This document shows, in pieces, positions 10,157 through 19,600 of a stretch of 35,315 bases of DNA. Made by a program: the position numbers and the translations under genes. The DNA lies in NCBI GenBank assembly GCA_023269965.1, contig JAGDXU010000001.1:1-35315 (forward strand), in the 5' to 3' direction. Origin of the DNA: Candidatus Parvarchaeota archaeon. GTDB taxonomy: Archaea > Nanobdellota > Nanobdellia > Parvarchaeales > Parvarchaeaceae. Below the pieces are notes generated by a model. The model made no database searches. It was not told the DNA's origin and saw only the letters and a program-made list of their open reading frames with translations. Positions within the stretch are counted from its first letter, which is position 1. Every line of letters begins with the position of its first letter.

Positions 10157-10378
10157 GTGAAAGAAATAAAATTTCTTAGGTACTCTGCTCTTTTCATAGT
10201 CATCACTGGGGTCCTAACCTTTGTTTCTTCTTTGTTTTATCCAATGTATGGGTGGATGGTAGGGTATGACATCGGCACAGCCGTGGCGATTACTACTGCA
10301 GTAGCAGCTGTGATTGCAGTTGGCGTAAGTTTCATCGTTTATTATGATTGGTATAGGTGGTTCATGAGGTTCCTATGA
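10157..10378 (+). CDS. Small two-TM membrane protein ending DWYRWFMRFL
   Basis: Hydrophobic ORF; C-terminus like the small membrane pairs. Confidence 0.5.
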   Translation: MKEIKFLRYSALFIVITGVLTFVSSLFYPMYGWMVGYDIGTAVAITTAVAAVIAVGVSFIVYYDWYRWFMRFL

Positions 10379-10529
10379 ATGCAGATATGATAGACCTCAT
10401 TCTTTATATCTATAAGTGATCCTACCCTACTTTTTTGGAGATATCCCACCCTCTTTGTTCTTGCCCTTATCGCGCTGTTTTATTTCCTGTTTATGCCCAA
10501 AAATTCTAAGATTAATCTGACTTAGAACG

Positions 10530-10537
10530 TTTAAATA
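10530..10537 (+). promoter_or_regulatory. TATA box (TTTAAATA) for 10562 gene
   Basis: About 26-30 nt upstream of ATG, consistent with a leaderless archaeal transcript. Confidence 0.65.
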
Positions 10538-10561
10538 CAAGTTGCCTTCTTCCAATATTTT

Positions 10562-11473
10562 ATGGGACACAAGGAGATTTTTCTGTCATTCTCGAAGGAG
10601 GACAGGGGTTTCTGGATAAGATATCTCCTCTCAAAAGGTCATGATGTTGTGCCGTCCATATCATTATCAACATTCACAAGGTATAGCGCAGAGGGGAGCA
10701 GAAACATTTACAGAGGCATGAAGTACACTAACTTCAAGAACAGAGTGGTGGTCATAGGGGACAGCTTTATAGATATGAACACAAACGAAGCGGTAGGAAA
10801 TGACGAAGATCTGACGTTTGACTTCGACCTACATTGGACAAAAAAGGACGCAAAGGTCAACGCGATATCTGGTCTGGAGAGGCTATTAGATCTGAGATCG
10901 AGATATGTGCTCTCTGCACCGCTATCTTCGTTTGAAGGGGATCTAAAATACTTCAGGGAAGACTACGAAGTAGATGACTACACCGGAATGGTGGGATACA
11001 TCTCGCAGCCGGATTACCTGAGGGAGTGGACTTGGGCGCACATGTCCGGGCCGGAGGAGGACGAGCAAAGCTGGGCTGATCTGCTCGTAACAGATATAAA
11101 GATTGGAGGCGGAAATGCCTCACTTTTCTCAGCCAAAATCGAGGGAAAGCTAATCAAGGCATACCTTATGCCAGTAATCTTCAACGGAAAGGCAGATATA
11201 TCTGGGATCAATGGATACGTGAATGTCGGGGGAGAGTCGATTTATTTGCATGCTGACCTTGATCCCAAAAGGACTATAAAGGCAAAATATGATGCCATAA
11301 AAAAAGGCGACAGATTCTGTTATAATTCCGAGATAGCGGACATCAGTTTAAATTACCATGGGAGAGAATTCACTTCAAAGCATGGCTTCTTAGAGCATGG
11401 AACATCTCAGAACTTAACCGGATTCAACGAAGTCAAGGACAAAGAGATTAAGCGCGATTCACAAAATTTATAA
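10562..11473 (+). CDS. Orphan hypothetical protein, 303 aa
   Basis: Long ORF with well-placed TATA box; no family recognised. Confidence 0.65.
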   Translation: MGHKEIFLSFSKEDRGFWIRYLLSKGHDVVPSISLSTFTRYSAEGSRNIYRGMKYTNFKNRVVVIGDSFIDMNTNEAVGNDEDLTFDFDLHWTKKDAKVNAISGLERLLDLRSRYVLSAPLSSFEGDLKYFREDYEVDDYTGMVGYISQPDYLREWTWAHMSGPEEDEQSWADLLVTDIKIGGGNASLFSAKIEGKLIKAYLMPVIFNGKADISGINGYVNVGGESIYLHADLDPKRTIKAKYDAIKKGDRFCYNSEIADISLNYHGREFTSKHGFLEHGTSQNLTGFNEVKDKEIKRDSQNL

Positions 11474-11514
11474 GCATACACTGTATACCGATATATTAAG
11501 GGCGGAGGTAATCT

Positions 11515-11787
11515 ATGCAAAATTTTGTGGATAGGGTCGCAGAAAATGGCAAGGAGTTCATATTCAAGTTGAGGAATGGCACGAAGGTAGGCTCCGCCAA
11601 GAGCGTCTCCGAATTTATTGACAGAATAAAGAACCTTCCGATTGAATCAATTGAATATCATTCCACAAACCACCACTTCGAACCCTGGTTCAAGTACCTA
11701 CGGCTGAACGATGTCGCCGACAAGCTGAGTAGGATAAATTCCAAGGGTGAAAGGCTTAGACAGGACATACTTAACGTCTTTAAATGA
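11515..11787 (+). CDS. DUF5752-like small protein
   Basis: FIFKLRNGTKVGSAKSVSEFIDRIKNLPIESIEYHSTNHHFEPWFKYLRLNDVADKLSRI pattern; GGAGG SD. Confidence 0.65.
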   Translation: MQNFVDRVAENGKEFIFKLRNGTKVGSAKSVSEFIDRIKNLPIESIEYHSTNHHFEPWFKYLRLNDVADKLSRINSKGERLRQDILNVFK

Positions 11788-11896
11788 GATTTAGCGATAT
11801 CGAGCCGAAAGTCAATGATACAAGCCATGTTGGAAGACTCGTTTTCCCGCTTGCCTTAATAAATGAAATTATAATTTCTACTAAATAGTAAAAGTA

Positions 11897-11904
11897 TTTA
11901 TATA
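11897..11904 (+). promoter_or_regulatory. TATA box (TTTATATA) for the ART-like gene
   Basis: About 30 nt before ATG at 11931. Confidence 0.65.
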
Positions 11905-11930
11905 ACTTACTTTCATTGCTTTACTTGGAT

Positions 11931-12638
11931 ATGGTAGAGATACGTGATCTGCTTTCAAATGGGGAGACGATACCTGTTGAAGGGGAATACAACAAGAAAC
12001 TTAAGGAAAAGCTTGAGTCGCTGAGCGACATATTGACTGATGAGAGAAAGGACGGAAGGGAATATAAAACTCTGACCTTCAAAGGTATGATGTATCATGG
12101 TACAGATGTGGACGGCATTGAAAAGCTCAATGTCTCTGCCTATGACAATTCTATGGGCCTTGGAGTCTACTTGGCCAGGGACAAGGAGGTCGCAGAGAAG
12201 TTCGCTGCCGAAAGATACGCGAGAGGTAAGCTGGCAAACAGGGGGTACAGTGGCGAACCTATCGTCTACGAATTGAGGACAAAGAGGGAACTGAATCTAC
12301 TTGATCTAACCGAAGATGAAAGCATAAATGATGTTATGATGGACTTCCGAATGTACCTCGATTACAGGCGCGTCAGAAAAGACAATGCACAAAAATCGAT
12401 GGCAGATAGAGCGATGTGGAGCAAGAGCGTGCTAGATGACAAGGGGCGCTTTGTCTTCTCCGCCTTCCCGGAGTATTTCACTAGATTCCTATATGATAAA
12501 GGATACGACGGCATAATCCACGGCGGCAAAGACTCAAAATTTTCCCCGTTCGATGATGGAGTCGGCACTTACACGCAGATAGTCGTTTTCAATCCAAACG
12601 ATGTAGAGATAGTAGGGAAGTATAGAGTTAAATTGTAG
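11931..12638 (+). CDS. ADP-ribosyltransferase-fold protein (ART, phage/polyvalent-type-like)
   Basis: KGMMYHGTDVDG...NSMGLGVYLARDKEVAEKFAAERYA...IVYELRTKRELNLLDL...FLYDKGYDGIIHGG...YTQIVVFNPNDVEIVGKY; start moved to the ATG placed after the TATA box. Confidence 0.6.
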   Translation: MVEIRDLLSNGETIPVEGEYNKKLKEKLESLSDILTDERKDGREYKTLTFKGMMYHGTDVDGIEKLNVSAYDNSMGLGVYLARDKEVAEKFAAERYARGKLANRGYSGEPIVYELRTKRELNLLDLTEDESINDVMMDFRMYLDYRRVRKDNAQKSMADRAMWSKSVLDDKGRFVFSAFPEYFTRFLYDKGYDGIIHGGKDSKFSPFDDGVGTYTQIVVFNPNDVEIVGKYRVKL

Positions 12639-12661
12639 GAGGGCCAATATATAATAAGTGT

Positions 12662-13144
12662 ATGGAGAATTACAGCTTGTTTTCAGGAAGCGTTAATCCT
12701 GACATCACCTTTAACGTATTGGGATATCCTGAAGGAGATATCGATGAAGATGAATCTCCCGAAACAAAACAAAAGAAGAAAAAAGTTGAAAGCCTTGAAA
12801 CAATTGTCTCTGAGCTCATCAAATCGAAAGCGATCCTGCTAACCGATGGGTTCCTTCTCCCAAACATCCCGATGAATAGTGCTTATCTGATAGAAAGCGG
12901 GGATTATCACGATATAACCAGCAATCTGAAGCTTTCAGCCCTACAGGATTCACTAAAGGAGTTGGGCCTGCCAATCTACATCTTTGACTTCAAGAAGAGA
13001 TCAGTGACGTATTACTTTGACGGCGTTTATGTTGAAGACAATGATTTTCCAAACAAGTCCAGCGATCACTCTGTTTTCTATTATTTTTCAAAAGCGAGAC
13101 TGGATAAGGATTACCTACGGGATCTGAGCAAGTTGTATATCTAG
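12662..13144 (+). CDS. Orphan hypothetical protein, 160 aa, downstream of ART-like gene
   Basis: ORF co-directional, 23 nt intergenic gap. Confidence 0.55.
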   Translation: MENYSLFSGSVNPDITFNVLGYPEGDIDEDESPETKQKKKKVESLETIVSELIKSKAILLTDGFLLPNIPMNSAYLIESGDYHDITSNLKLSALQDSLKELGLPIYIFDFKKRSVTYYFDGVYVEDNDFPNKSSDHSVFYYFSKARLDKDYLRDLSKLYI

Positions 13145-13146
13145 TC

Positions 13147-13728
13147 TCAGCGCATGATAAAATCTTTCACCTTGACCAGGTCATCCAGAAAGCCTTCCCT
13201 TGCCTTTGGGAACCTCATGGGGAAGGAAGGATGAAAAGTAACATACACCTTTACATTTCTGTCCCCTATTGAGATATCCGTGATTCTCCCTCTTATCTCT
13301 GAAAGATGACTGAAAGACATCCCGAGCGATGAGGAAGCCGACACACCGAGCGCAAGGATGAGCTTTGGCTTAACTATAGAAATCTGTGAGATTAAGTATG
13401 GTCTGCAGGCCTCTATCTCCTCAGTCTTAGGCTTCCTATTGTTTGGGGGTCTGCACTTGACCGCATTCGTGATGAATACCTCCTCCCTTCTTATGCCGGC
13501 CTTCTCTAGATATTTTGTCAAGAATTTCCCGGACATACCTATAAATGGCCTGCCTGCGATGTCCTCGAATTTGCCCGGTGCCTCACCGAGTATCATCAAA
13601 TCTGCGGGTACCTTCCCCTCTCCAGGCACCGCATTTTTCCTGCCCTTGGACAAAGCGCACAGGATACATGAATTTATTTTTGTGTTGAGTTCGCTGATTT
13701 CCATGCTCTTGTCTTGAAGGACACTCAC
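13147..13728 (-). CDS. Type-4 (Fe-S) uracil-DNA glycosylase
   Basis: SCILCALSKGRKNAVPGEGKVPADLMILGEAPGKFEDIAGRPFIGMSGKFL...FITNAVKCRPPNNRKPKTEEIEACRPYL...VYVTFHPSFPMR. Confidence 0.93.
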   Translation of the reverse strand: MSVLQDKSMEISELNTKINSCILCALSKGRKNAVPGEGKVPADLMILGEAPGKFEDIAGRPFIGMSGKFLTKYLEKAGIRREEVFITNAVKCRPPNNRKPKTEEIEACRPYLISQISIVKPKLILALGVSASSSLGMSFSHLSEIRGRITDISIGDRNVKVYVTFHPSFPMRFPKAREGFLDDLVKVKDFIMR

Positions 13729-14105
13729 TTTCTTATTTTATCAAGCATGTCTTTATACGCTTTGTAGCTTATTTCCCCTCTTGCGTATCTCTCCTTGAGT
13801 ATTCTCTCTGCGCGATAATTCCTGAAACTGTAGCTATACCAACTGTATGGGTGCAAAAACCACGATATAACCCATATTATGAATAGGATACTAAACAGCA
13901 CTCCGACTATATTCCAGATGTATACTCCACCGCTGCTTATCATGTAAGGAAACATCATACTGCCGGTGTAGTAGAAGCTTGAGTTGTAGGATAGGACCAA
14001 ACTTACAGCTATAACTGCTATAACAAAAGCGAATATTATCGCAAGCCTTATCGTCCTCCACCTCTCATAGGTGTCCGCATCGAAAGAACTCTTGCCTTTC
14101 TCCAT
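13725..14105 (-). CDS. Membrane protein with SHOCT-like C-terminal helix
   Basis: Two or three TM plus AERILKERYARGEISYKAYKDMLDKIRK; 4-nt overlap with UDG. Confidence 0.65.
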   Translation of the reverse strand: MEKGKSSFDADTYERWRTIRLAIIFAFVIAVIAVSLVLSYNSSFYYTGSMMFPYMISSGGVYIWNIVGVLFSILFIIWVISWFLHPYSWYSYSFRNYRAERILKERYARGEISYKAYKDMLDKIRK

Positions 14106-14162
14106 TTGAAATTAATATCATCACACATTTAAATAACTCGATGAAACAATTAATATAATGCA

Positions 14163-14531
14163 ATGTATTATTTAATAATGGAGATAAATCAGTTCATGCT
14201 CCTTGCGGTATTTGCTTTGCTTAGTGCGGCACTTTTCTCCTTGCTGCTCTATATAGAGTATCTGATAAGCGGCAAGAGAAAAAATGTTGGTATGGGGAAG
14301 GAGAACGTTGAAAGCGGGGAGAGGACAATATCTCTGTCGAGAGTTGTGGGTTTTGAATACTATAGGTATATTTTATTGTTTGTCCTGATAGAGGCATTCT
14401 TGACTTTCCTTCTGCCGCTTTTCCAGGACGGGAAAGATTTAGGCGCAGACTTTGCCATCGCTGCGGGTGTAGGGTTCCTGTACCTACTGCTGCTCATGAG
14501 GTATCTGCTACCTAGAAGGGTGGGAGCATGA
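14163..14531 (+). CDS. nuoA: NADH-quinone oxidoreductase subunit A-like
   Basis: Three-TM protein with VVGFEYYRYILLFVLIEAFLTFLLPLF (NuoA core), overlapping nuoB start. Confidence 0.75.
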   Translation: MYYLIMEINQFMLLAVFALLSAALFSLLLYIEYLISGKRKNVGMGKENVESGERTISLSRVVGFEYYRYILLFVLIEAFLTFLLPLFQDGKDLGADFAIAAGVGFLYLLLLMRYLLPRRVGA

Positions 14532-15061
14532 ACAACGAAGACCTTTCAAGCGAATTCTCGTACCCGGGGCTGGGGGAGATAATCATAACCAACGCTGAAA
14601 AGTTCATAGATGCCGTCCTGAATTGGGGTAGGAGCAATTCACTTTGGCCTCTAACCTTTGGAACCTCATGCTGTGCTATAGAGATGATGACCTTTGGCGC
14701 GACGAAGGTAGACGCGGATAGGCTTGGTACACTTTTTATAGGTGACTCGCCTAGGCAGGCTGATTTGATATTTGTTAGTGGGACGATAACTAAGAAGATG
14801 GCGAGAAGACTTGTCAATGTTTACCAGCAGATGCCCTCGCCGAAGTATGTTATTGCTGTCGGGGCATGCAATGTCTCGGGAGGACTTTACTGGGACAGCT
14901 ATAACACTATACATGGCATTGACAGGATAATGCCTGTCGACGTTTACATCCCTGGGTGTCCACCAAAGCCAGAAGAATTTCTTGATGCAGTGAAAGTTCT
15001 GCAAAGGCTGATAAAGGAGAAAAAAACCAAGGAGGATTTACTGTATGGTAGGAGAAGTTAA
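14528..15061 (+). CDS. nuoB: NADH-quinone oxidoreductase subunit B
   Basis: SLWPLTFGTSCCAIEMM, YVIAVGACNVSGGLYWDSY, PVDVYIPGCPPKPEEFLDAV. Confidence 0.96.
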   Translation: MNNEDLSSEFSYPGLGEIIITNAEKFIDAVLNWGRSNSLWPLTFGTSCCAIEMMTFGATKVDADRLGTLFIGDSPRQADLIFVSGTITKKMARRLVNVYQQMPSPKYVIAVGACNVSGGLYWDSYNTIHGIDRIMPVDVYIPGCPPKPEEFLDAVKVLQRLIKEKKTKEDLLYGRRS

Positions 15062-16247
15062 GGCGTTCATAATGGCTGCCGGGATCGGCAGCAGGCTGTT
15101 CCCATTCACCGTGAATAGGGCGAAGGCGATGGTACCGATACTAAACAAGCCCCTGCTGCAGTTCGGTCTGGAGGAACTAAAAGCTGCAGGAATCAAAGAT
15201 GCCACGATCCTTGTCAAATCAGGCAAAGAGGGGATAATAAAATACTTTGGTGATGGGAAGAAGTTTGGGCTAAAGATAAGGTATATCGAGCAGAAGGAGA
15301 ACCTTGGCACTGCAGATGCGATAAAATATGCGAAAGATTTAATAGGGGACTTTCTGGTACTGAGTGGGGACACGATTTTCTTACATGAAGATATAGAAGG
15401 ATTGGTAAAAGATTACTTACGAAATAAGCCAGACGCTGTGATGGCAATCACAGAGAAGGAAGAGGTAAGATCATTCGGCAGTGTTTCATTCAAAGGAGAT
15501 AAACTCATAGGTATAAAGGAGAAGACTGAGGAGGGGAGAGGGTTCATAAACGCAGGGATGTATATGTTTTCTAAAGGGATATTTGAGGCAATAGATAAAG
15601 TAGAGAGGAGAGACAACGGCGAATATTTCCTCACTGATGCGCTGATGAAACTCAAGAACGTGAAAGTCTACAAGATGAAAAAAATGTGGGTGGATGTGGG
15701 ATACCCTTGGGAGATATTGAACGCCACAGAAGCGCTGATAAAAACGATTAAAACAAAGAATCAAGGGAAGGTAGAGAAAGCGACGATAAAAGGAGATGTA
15801 GTGATAGGGAAAGGCACGGTTATAAGAAGTGGGACGTACATAGAGGGCCCTGTTATCATAGGGGAGAGATGTGAGATAGGGCCAAATGCATACATAAGAC
15901 CGAACACTGTTATAGGGGATGACTGCAAGGTTGGGAATGCATGCGAGGTAAAAAACTCTGTTATAATGAATGGAACCAAGGTACCGCACTTAAGCTATGT
16001 CGGCGACTCTGTGATTGATGAGGGGTGCAATTTGGGTGCCGGCACGATAACTGCTAACTTGAGGTTTGATAAAGCTGATATCAAAGTGCTTGTCAAAGGC
16101 AAGCTCGAAGACTCAAGGAGAAAGAAGCTGGGCGCTTTCATTGGGGCAGGTGTACAAACAGGCGTAAACGTCAACATAAACCCTGGTATAATAATCTCCC
16201 CAAATTCAAGGATCCTACCAGGGGAGACCATCAGGAGAAACGTATGA
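15045..16247 (+). CDS. Bifunctional sugar-1-phosphate nucleotidylyltransferase/acetyltransferase, GlmU-like
   Basis: [34 protein letters not shown]-terminus; left-handed beta-helix hexapeptide repeats in C-terminal half; GGAGG SD at 15031. Confidence 0.92.
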   Translation: MVGEVKAFIMAAGIGSRLFPFTVNRAKAMVPILNKPLLQFGLEELKAAGIKDATILVKSGKEGIIKYFGDGKKFGLKIRYIEQKENLGTADAIKYAKDLIGDFLVLSGDTIFLHEDIEGLVKDYLRNKPDAVMAITEKEEVRSFGSVSFKGDKLIGIKEKTEEGRGFINAGMYMFSKGIFEAIDKVERRDNGEYFLTDALMKLKNVKVYKMKKMWVDVGYPWEILNATEALIKTIKTKNQGKVEKATIKGDVVIGKGTVIRSGTYIEGPVIIGERCEIGPNAYIRPNTVIGDDCKVGNACEVKNSVIMNGTKVPHLSYVGDSVIDEGCNLGAGTITANLRFDKADIKVLVKGKLEDSRRKKLGAFIGAGVQTGVNVNINPGIIISPNSRILPGETIRRNV

Positions 16248-16696
16248 ACGATTTCACAGACAAGCTTCTAAAGGCTTTTCCAAATGGCTTGAAGGCCTCG
16301 GATGGCGGGACTATTGAACTAACCGACAAGAAGAAGCTTCTAAAAGTGGTTGAGAGGGTAAGGAAAAATTTTGATATTCTCTTCATGCTCACCGTCGTAG
16401 ACAGGCCACCAAATTTCGAGCTGAATTATGTTTTCTCGAAATATGAAGGCAGGGACATCCTAATCCTAAGGACCCTCATAAAACATGAGGAAAGTATAGA
16501 CTCTATAACTAATCTCTTCCCATCCGCGGACTGGGAGGAAAGAGAAGCTTATGACCTCTTCGGCATAAAGTTCGATGGGCATCCGAATCTGAAGAGGATA
16601 CTGCTGCCAGAGGATTGGCCAGGCCACCCCCTCAGGAAAGACTTTGTAGTGACAGATGAGATAAAAAACTGGACTGGCCTCGATCTAAAGTTTTGA
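16244..16696 (+). CDS. nuoC: NADH-quinone oxidoreductase subunit C
   Basis: [44 protein letters not shown]. Confidence 0.95.
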   Translation: MNDFTDKLLKAFPNGLKASDGGTIELTDKKKLLKVVERVRKNFDILFMLTVVDRPPNFELNYVFSKYEGRDILILRTLIKHEESIDSITNLFPSADWEEREAYDLFGIKFDGHPNLKRILLPEDWPGHPLRKDFVVTDEIKNWTGLDLKF

Positions 16697-16697
16697 T

Positions 16698-17795
16698 ATG
16701 GAAGGGAGAGGAATAGAACTCAACATAGGACCTGTTCATCCCGCAACGCATGGGGTGTTAAAGCTAGTAGCGGACATAGAAGGCGACACAGTGAAGAATG
16801 CGAAGGTGGAGATAGGCTTCCTTCATAGGGGAAAAGAAAAGATAGCTGAGCTTAGATATTTTAATAGCTACTTTCCAATCGTAGACAAATTAGACTATGT
16901 TGGTGCACTGAATTGGGAGATACTCTGGGCAAGCACGGTTGAAAAGGCCATGAACTTGGAGATAAATGACAGAGTCAAATATATACGCGCCGTGATGGCC
17001 GAGATCCAGAGAATAATGAGCCACTTGGTCTATATAGGCTCATTTGGACAAGATTTAGGCAATTTAACGTTCTTTATTTGGGCGCTAAGAGAGCGTGAGC
17101 TTCTGATGGATATAGTTGAAGAGATAAGTGGGGGGAGACTGGCACCAATGTACAACAGAGTTGGAGGAGTATTCTATGATTTCACCGATGGGATCGCCGA
17201 TAAGATAAACACAGCCCTATCAAAAATAGAGGAAAAAGTGAAAAAAGAGTATAGGGCGATGACATACGAGAACAGTCTTTTCATAATGAGGTCAAAGGGG
17301 ATAGGGATCATGGGCCAAAAAGTCATAAAAGAGAACGGAGTGACCGGCCCGAACATGAGGGCTAGTGGCATAAAAAGGGACCTCAGAAAGGACGAGCCGT
17401 ATCTTGTCTATGACAAGGTGGACTTCGAGATAATCACAGAAAACGACAGTGACGTTTACGCAAGGTTCATGGTGAGAGTGAGAGAGATACTAGAATCAAT
17501 AAAAATTATAAGGCAACTGCTCAAAGACATGCCAAAAGGGGATGCGAAGATCAGCGCCCCCTGGATAATGAAGGTGCCCGCCGGTTACACTTTAGTGAGG
17601 CATGAGATGTCAAAAGGGGAGGGAGCTATGTTCCTTGTGACTGATGGAGGATTAAAGCCTTATAGATTGAAGATAAGAAGCCCCTCATTTTATTCCCTTC
17701 AAGCGCTTCCCCTAGTCCTTGAGGGATGCAAAGTCGCAGACGCATTCGTAATAACCGCAAGCATGGACCCTGTTATGGGGGAGGTGGACAGATGA
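16698..17795 (+). CDS. nuoD: NADH-quinone oxidoreductase subunit D
   Basis: NIGPVHPATHGVLKLVADIEGDTV...EIGFLHRGKEKIAE; C-terminal DPVMGEVDR. Confidence 0.96.
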   Translation: MEGRGIELNIGPVHPATHGVLKLVADIEGDTVKNAKVEIGFLHRGKEKIAELRYFNSYFPIVDKLDYVGALNWEILWASTVEKAMNLEINDRVKYIRAVMAEIQRIMSHLVYIGSFGQDLGNLTFFIWALRERELLMDIVEEISGGRLAPMYNRVGGVFYDFTDGIADKINTALSKIEEKVKKEYRAMTYENSLFIMRSKGIGIMGQKVIKENGVTGPNMRASGIKRDLRKDEPYLVYDKVDFEIITENDSDVYARFMVRVREILESIKIIRQLLKDMPKGDAKISAPWIMKVPAGYTLVRHEMSKGEGAMFLVTDGGLKPYRLKIRSPSFYSLQALPLVLEGCKVADAFVITASMDPVMGEVDR

Positions 17796-18793
17796 TATTC
17801 AATGAGATTTATTCCATGCTCGCTTATTATCTCCCTCCAAAGGCCAACTTGATAGCATCCGCATTGGCTACATTCGTCTTAATTCTGATAGTCCTAATCG
17901 CAACGCCCATAATACTCGGATGGGTTGACAGAAAATTTTCCGCTAGGATACAGTCAAGATACGGGCCCATCTATGTAGGAAAGTTCGGATTACTGCAGAA
18001 CTTCGCCGATGTCATAAAGCTCATGGGTAAAAACTTTGTGACAAACCAATATGTCGATAGATTTTCATACAATCTGATACCTATACTATCAAGTGCCCTG
18101 TCTTTCCTTCTGATCGCTTTGCTGCCATTTGGCGCACCAAGCCTAACCTTCATATCCCTGCCATACAATCTCCTTTTCATATATATCTTGCTGGCATTTT
18201 CACCCCTGCTGATAATAATCGCCAGTTGGGGGGAGAATAACAAGTTCGCAGTGCTTGGCGGGTTTAGAAGCGCTGCACAGATAACCACTTACGAGCTTGC
18301 GCTGATAGTGACCTTCATCAGCATTGGCATTGTAAACGGAAGCTATGACATAATCAATGTAATAGCCTCCCAATCGCTTATATGGAATATCATATACCTC
18401 CCGCTTACCGCTGTCGTCTTCTTTATCGGTTCGATAGCTGTCATAGAACGTGCGCCATTTGATCTGCCTGAATCATCGCAGGAACTGCAGGCAGGGTGGA
18501 GAATCGAGTATAGCGGCCTGAAATATGGGCTGTTTATGATAGGAGATTACGTAAAACTGCTTGCTGTCTCCATTCTATTCGTCAGCTTATTCCTTGGAGG
18601 CTGGAGTGGGGCATTTCTGCCAGGGATAATTTGGTTCTGGATCAAGACGGTAGTTGCCCTCATGTTTCTGATGTCACTCAGGTGGTCGCTAGGCAGACCA
18701 AGGATTGACCAACTGCTTTCTATAGGGTGGAAGTGGCTTCTCCCACTTTCTGTGATAAACTTAATAATTGTTGAGGTGATGATGTTGATATGA
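17792..18793 (+). CDS. nuoH: NADH-quinone oxidoreductase subunit H
   Basis: Start trimmed to ATG at 17792 (4-nt overlap with nuoD); GPIYVGKFGLLQNFADVIKLMGKN, ERAPFDLPESSQELQAGWRIEYSG. Confidence 0.95.
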   Translation: MIFNEIYSMLAYYLPPKANLIASALATFVLILIVLIATPIILGWVDRKFSARIQSRYGPIYVGKFGLLQNFADVIKLMGKNFVTNQYVDRFSYNLIPILSSALSFLLIALLPFGAPSLTFISLPYNLLFIYILLAFSPLLIIIASWGENNKFAVLGGFRSAAQITTYELALIVTFISIGIVNGSYDIINVIASQSLIWNIIYLPLTAVVFFIGSIAVIERAPFDLPESSQELQAGWRIEYSGLKYGLFMIGDYVKLLAVSILFVSLFLGGWSGAFLPGIIWFWIKTVVALMFLMSLRWSLGRPRIDQLLSIGWKWLLPLSVINLIIVEVMMLI

Positions 18794-19266
18794 GCATCAA
18801 AGAGACCATAAAATCTGTGTATTATGCGGTGTCCAATGCAAAAAACAAGCCTGCCACATATCTATATCCGGATAAGCCCCTACCAACGAAAGACCATAGC
18901 AGAGGGATGCTGAGCCTTGATCTAGAGAATTGCATAGGCTGCGAGCTCTGCTATAGGATATGCCCCTCCGATGCGATAAGGATGATAAAGGTGGAGAAGG
19001 AGAAGGCTAAGTTCAAAAACAACGTAAGAAGTGAAGCGCCTGCTATAGACTTCAACAAATGTATATTCTGTGGGCTGTGCTCTGAGATATGCCCTCCTCA
19101 CGTGCTTCACCATACCCACAAGTACGATATTTCTACGGATAATAGAGAGGACTTGATGTACGACCCCTTCAGACTTAATGAGGTTTTCGAGAAGGTCATA
19201 AAGGACAATGCCGATGAGTATAATCTAAAGAAGAACGATGCAGAACAGAAGCTGACCGACGAGTGA
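18790..19266 (+). CDS. nuoI: NADH-quinone oxidoreductase subunit I (2x[4Fe-4S])
   Basis: CIGCELCYRICPSDAI and CIFCGLCSEICPPHVL. Confidence 0.95.
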   Translation: MSIKETIKSVYYAVSNAKNKPATYLYPDKPLPTKDHSRGMLSLDLENCIGCELCYRICPSDAIRMIKVEKEKAKFKNNVRSEAPAIDFNKCIFCGLCSEICPPHVLHHTHKYDISTDNREDLMYDPFRLNEVFEKVIKDNADEYNLKKNDAEQKLTDE

Positions 19267-19285
19267 ATGTTTTGGTTTCTACGCT

Positions 19286-19600
19286 CTACTTAAAAGCCTT
19301 TAGGATCGCCCTGGTCAATGCAATAAATGAGAATGATATGCCCAAAGCATAGATCAGTATACCTATGAGATTAAAGTCCAGGGATGGGGAAAGCACAGAT
19401 AGGACAAAAGCCGCGGCAAATATCACATTTAAAAAGAGGATGAAAGAGAACAGAGCAGCAGAGTATCTATACAGCCTTATCCTGGCGATACTTAAATTTC
19501 TGTCCTTGTTCAAGGCGATATAGAAGCGAGAGGTAGACACCAATAAAAGCACACCCAACAGTACCAAAATTATCGCTAGAAGCTCTGAGAAGTTTATCAT
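19286..19600 (-). CDS. Small membrane protein (second gene of pair B)
   Basis: Hydrophobic ORF; 4-nt overlap with 19597-19962. Confidence 0.55.
   Translation of the reverse strand: MINFSELLAIILVLLGVLLLVSTSRFYIALNKDRNLSIARIRLYRYSAALFSFILFLNVIFAAAFVLSVLSPSLDFNLIGILIYALGISFSFIALTRAILKAFK

Noticed and set aside
10562-10640. TIR-like domain in the 303-aa protein (KEIFLSFSKEDR)
   Set aside because: Only a short N-terminal resemblance; the remaining TIR motifs are not present
15486-15989. 167-aa minus-strand ORF within the GlmU-like gene
   Set aside because: Antisense to hexapeptide-repeat coding sequence; Tyr/Pro-rich artefact
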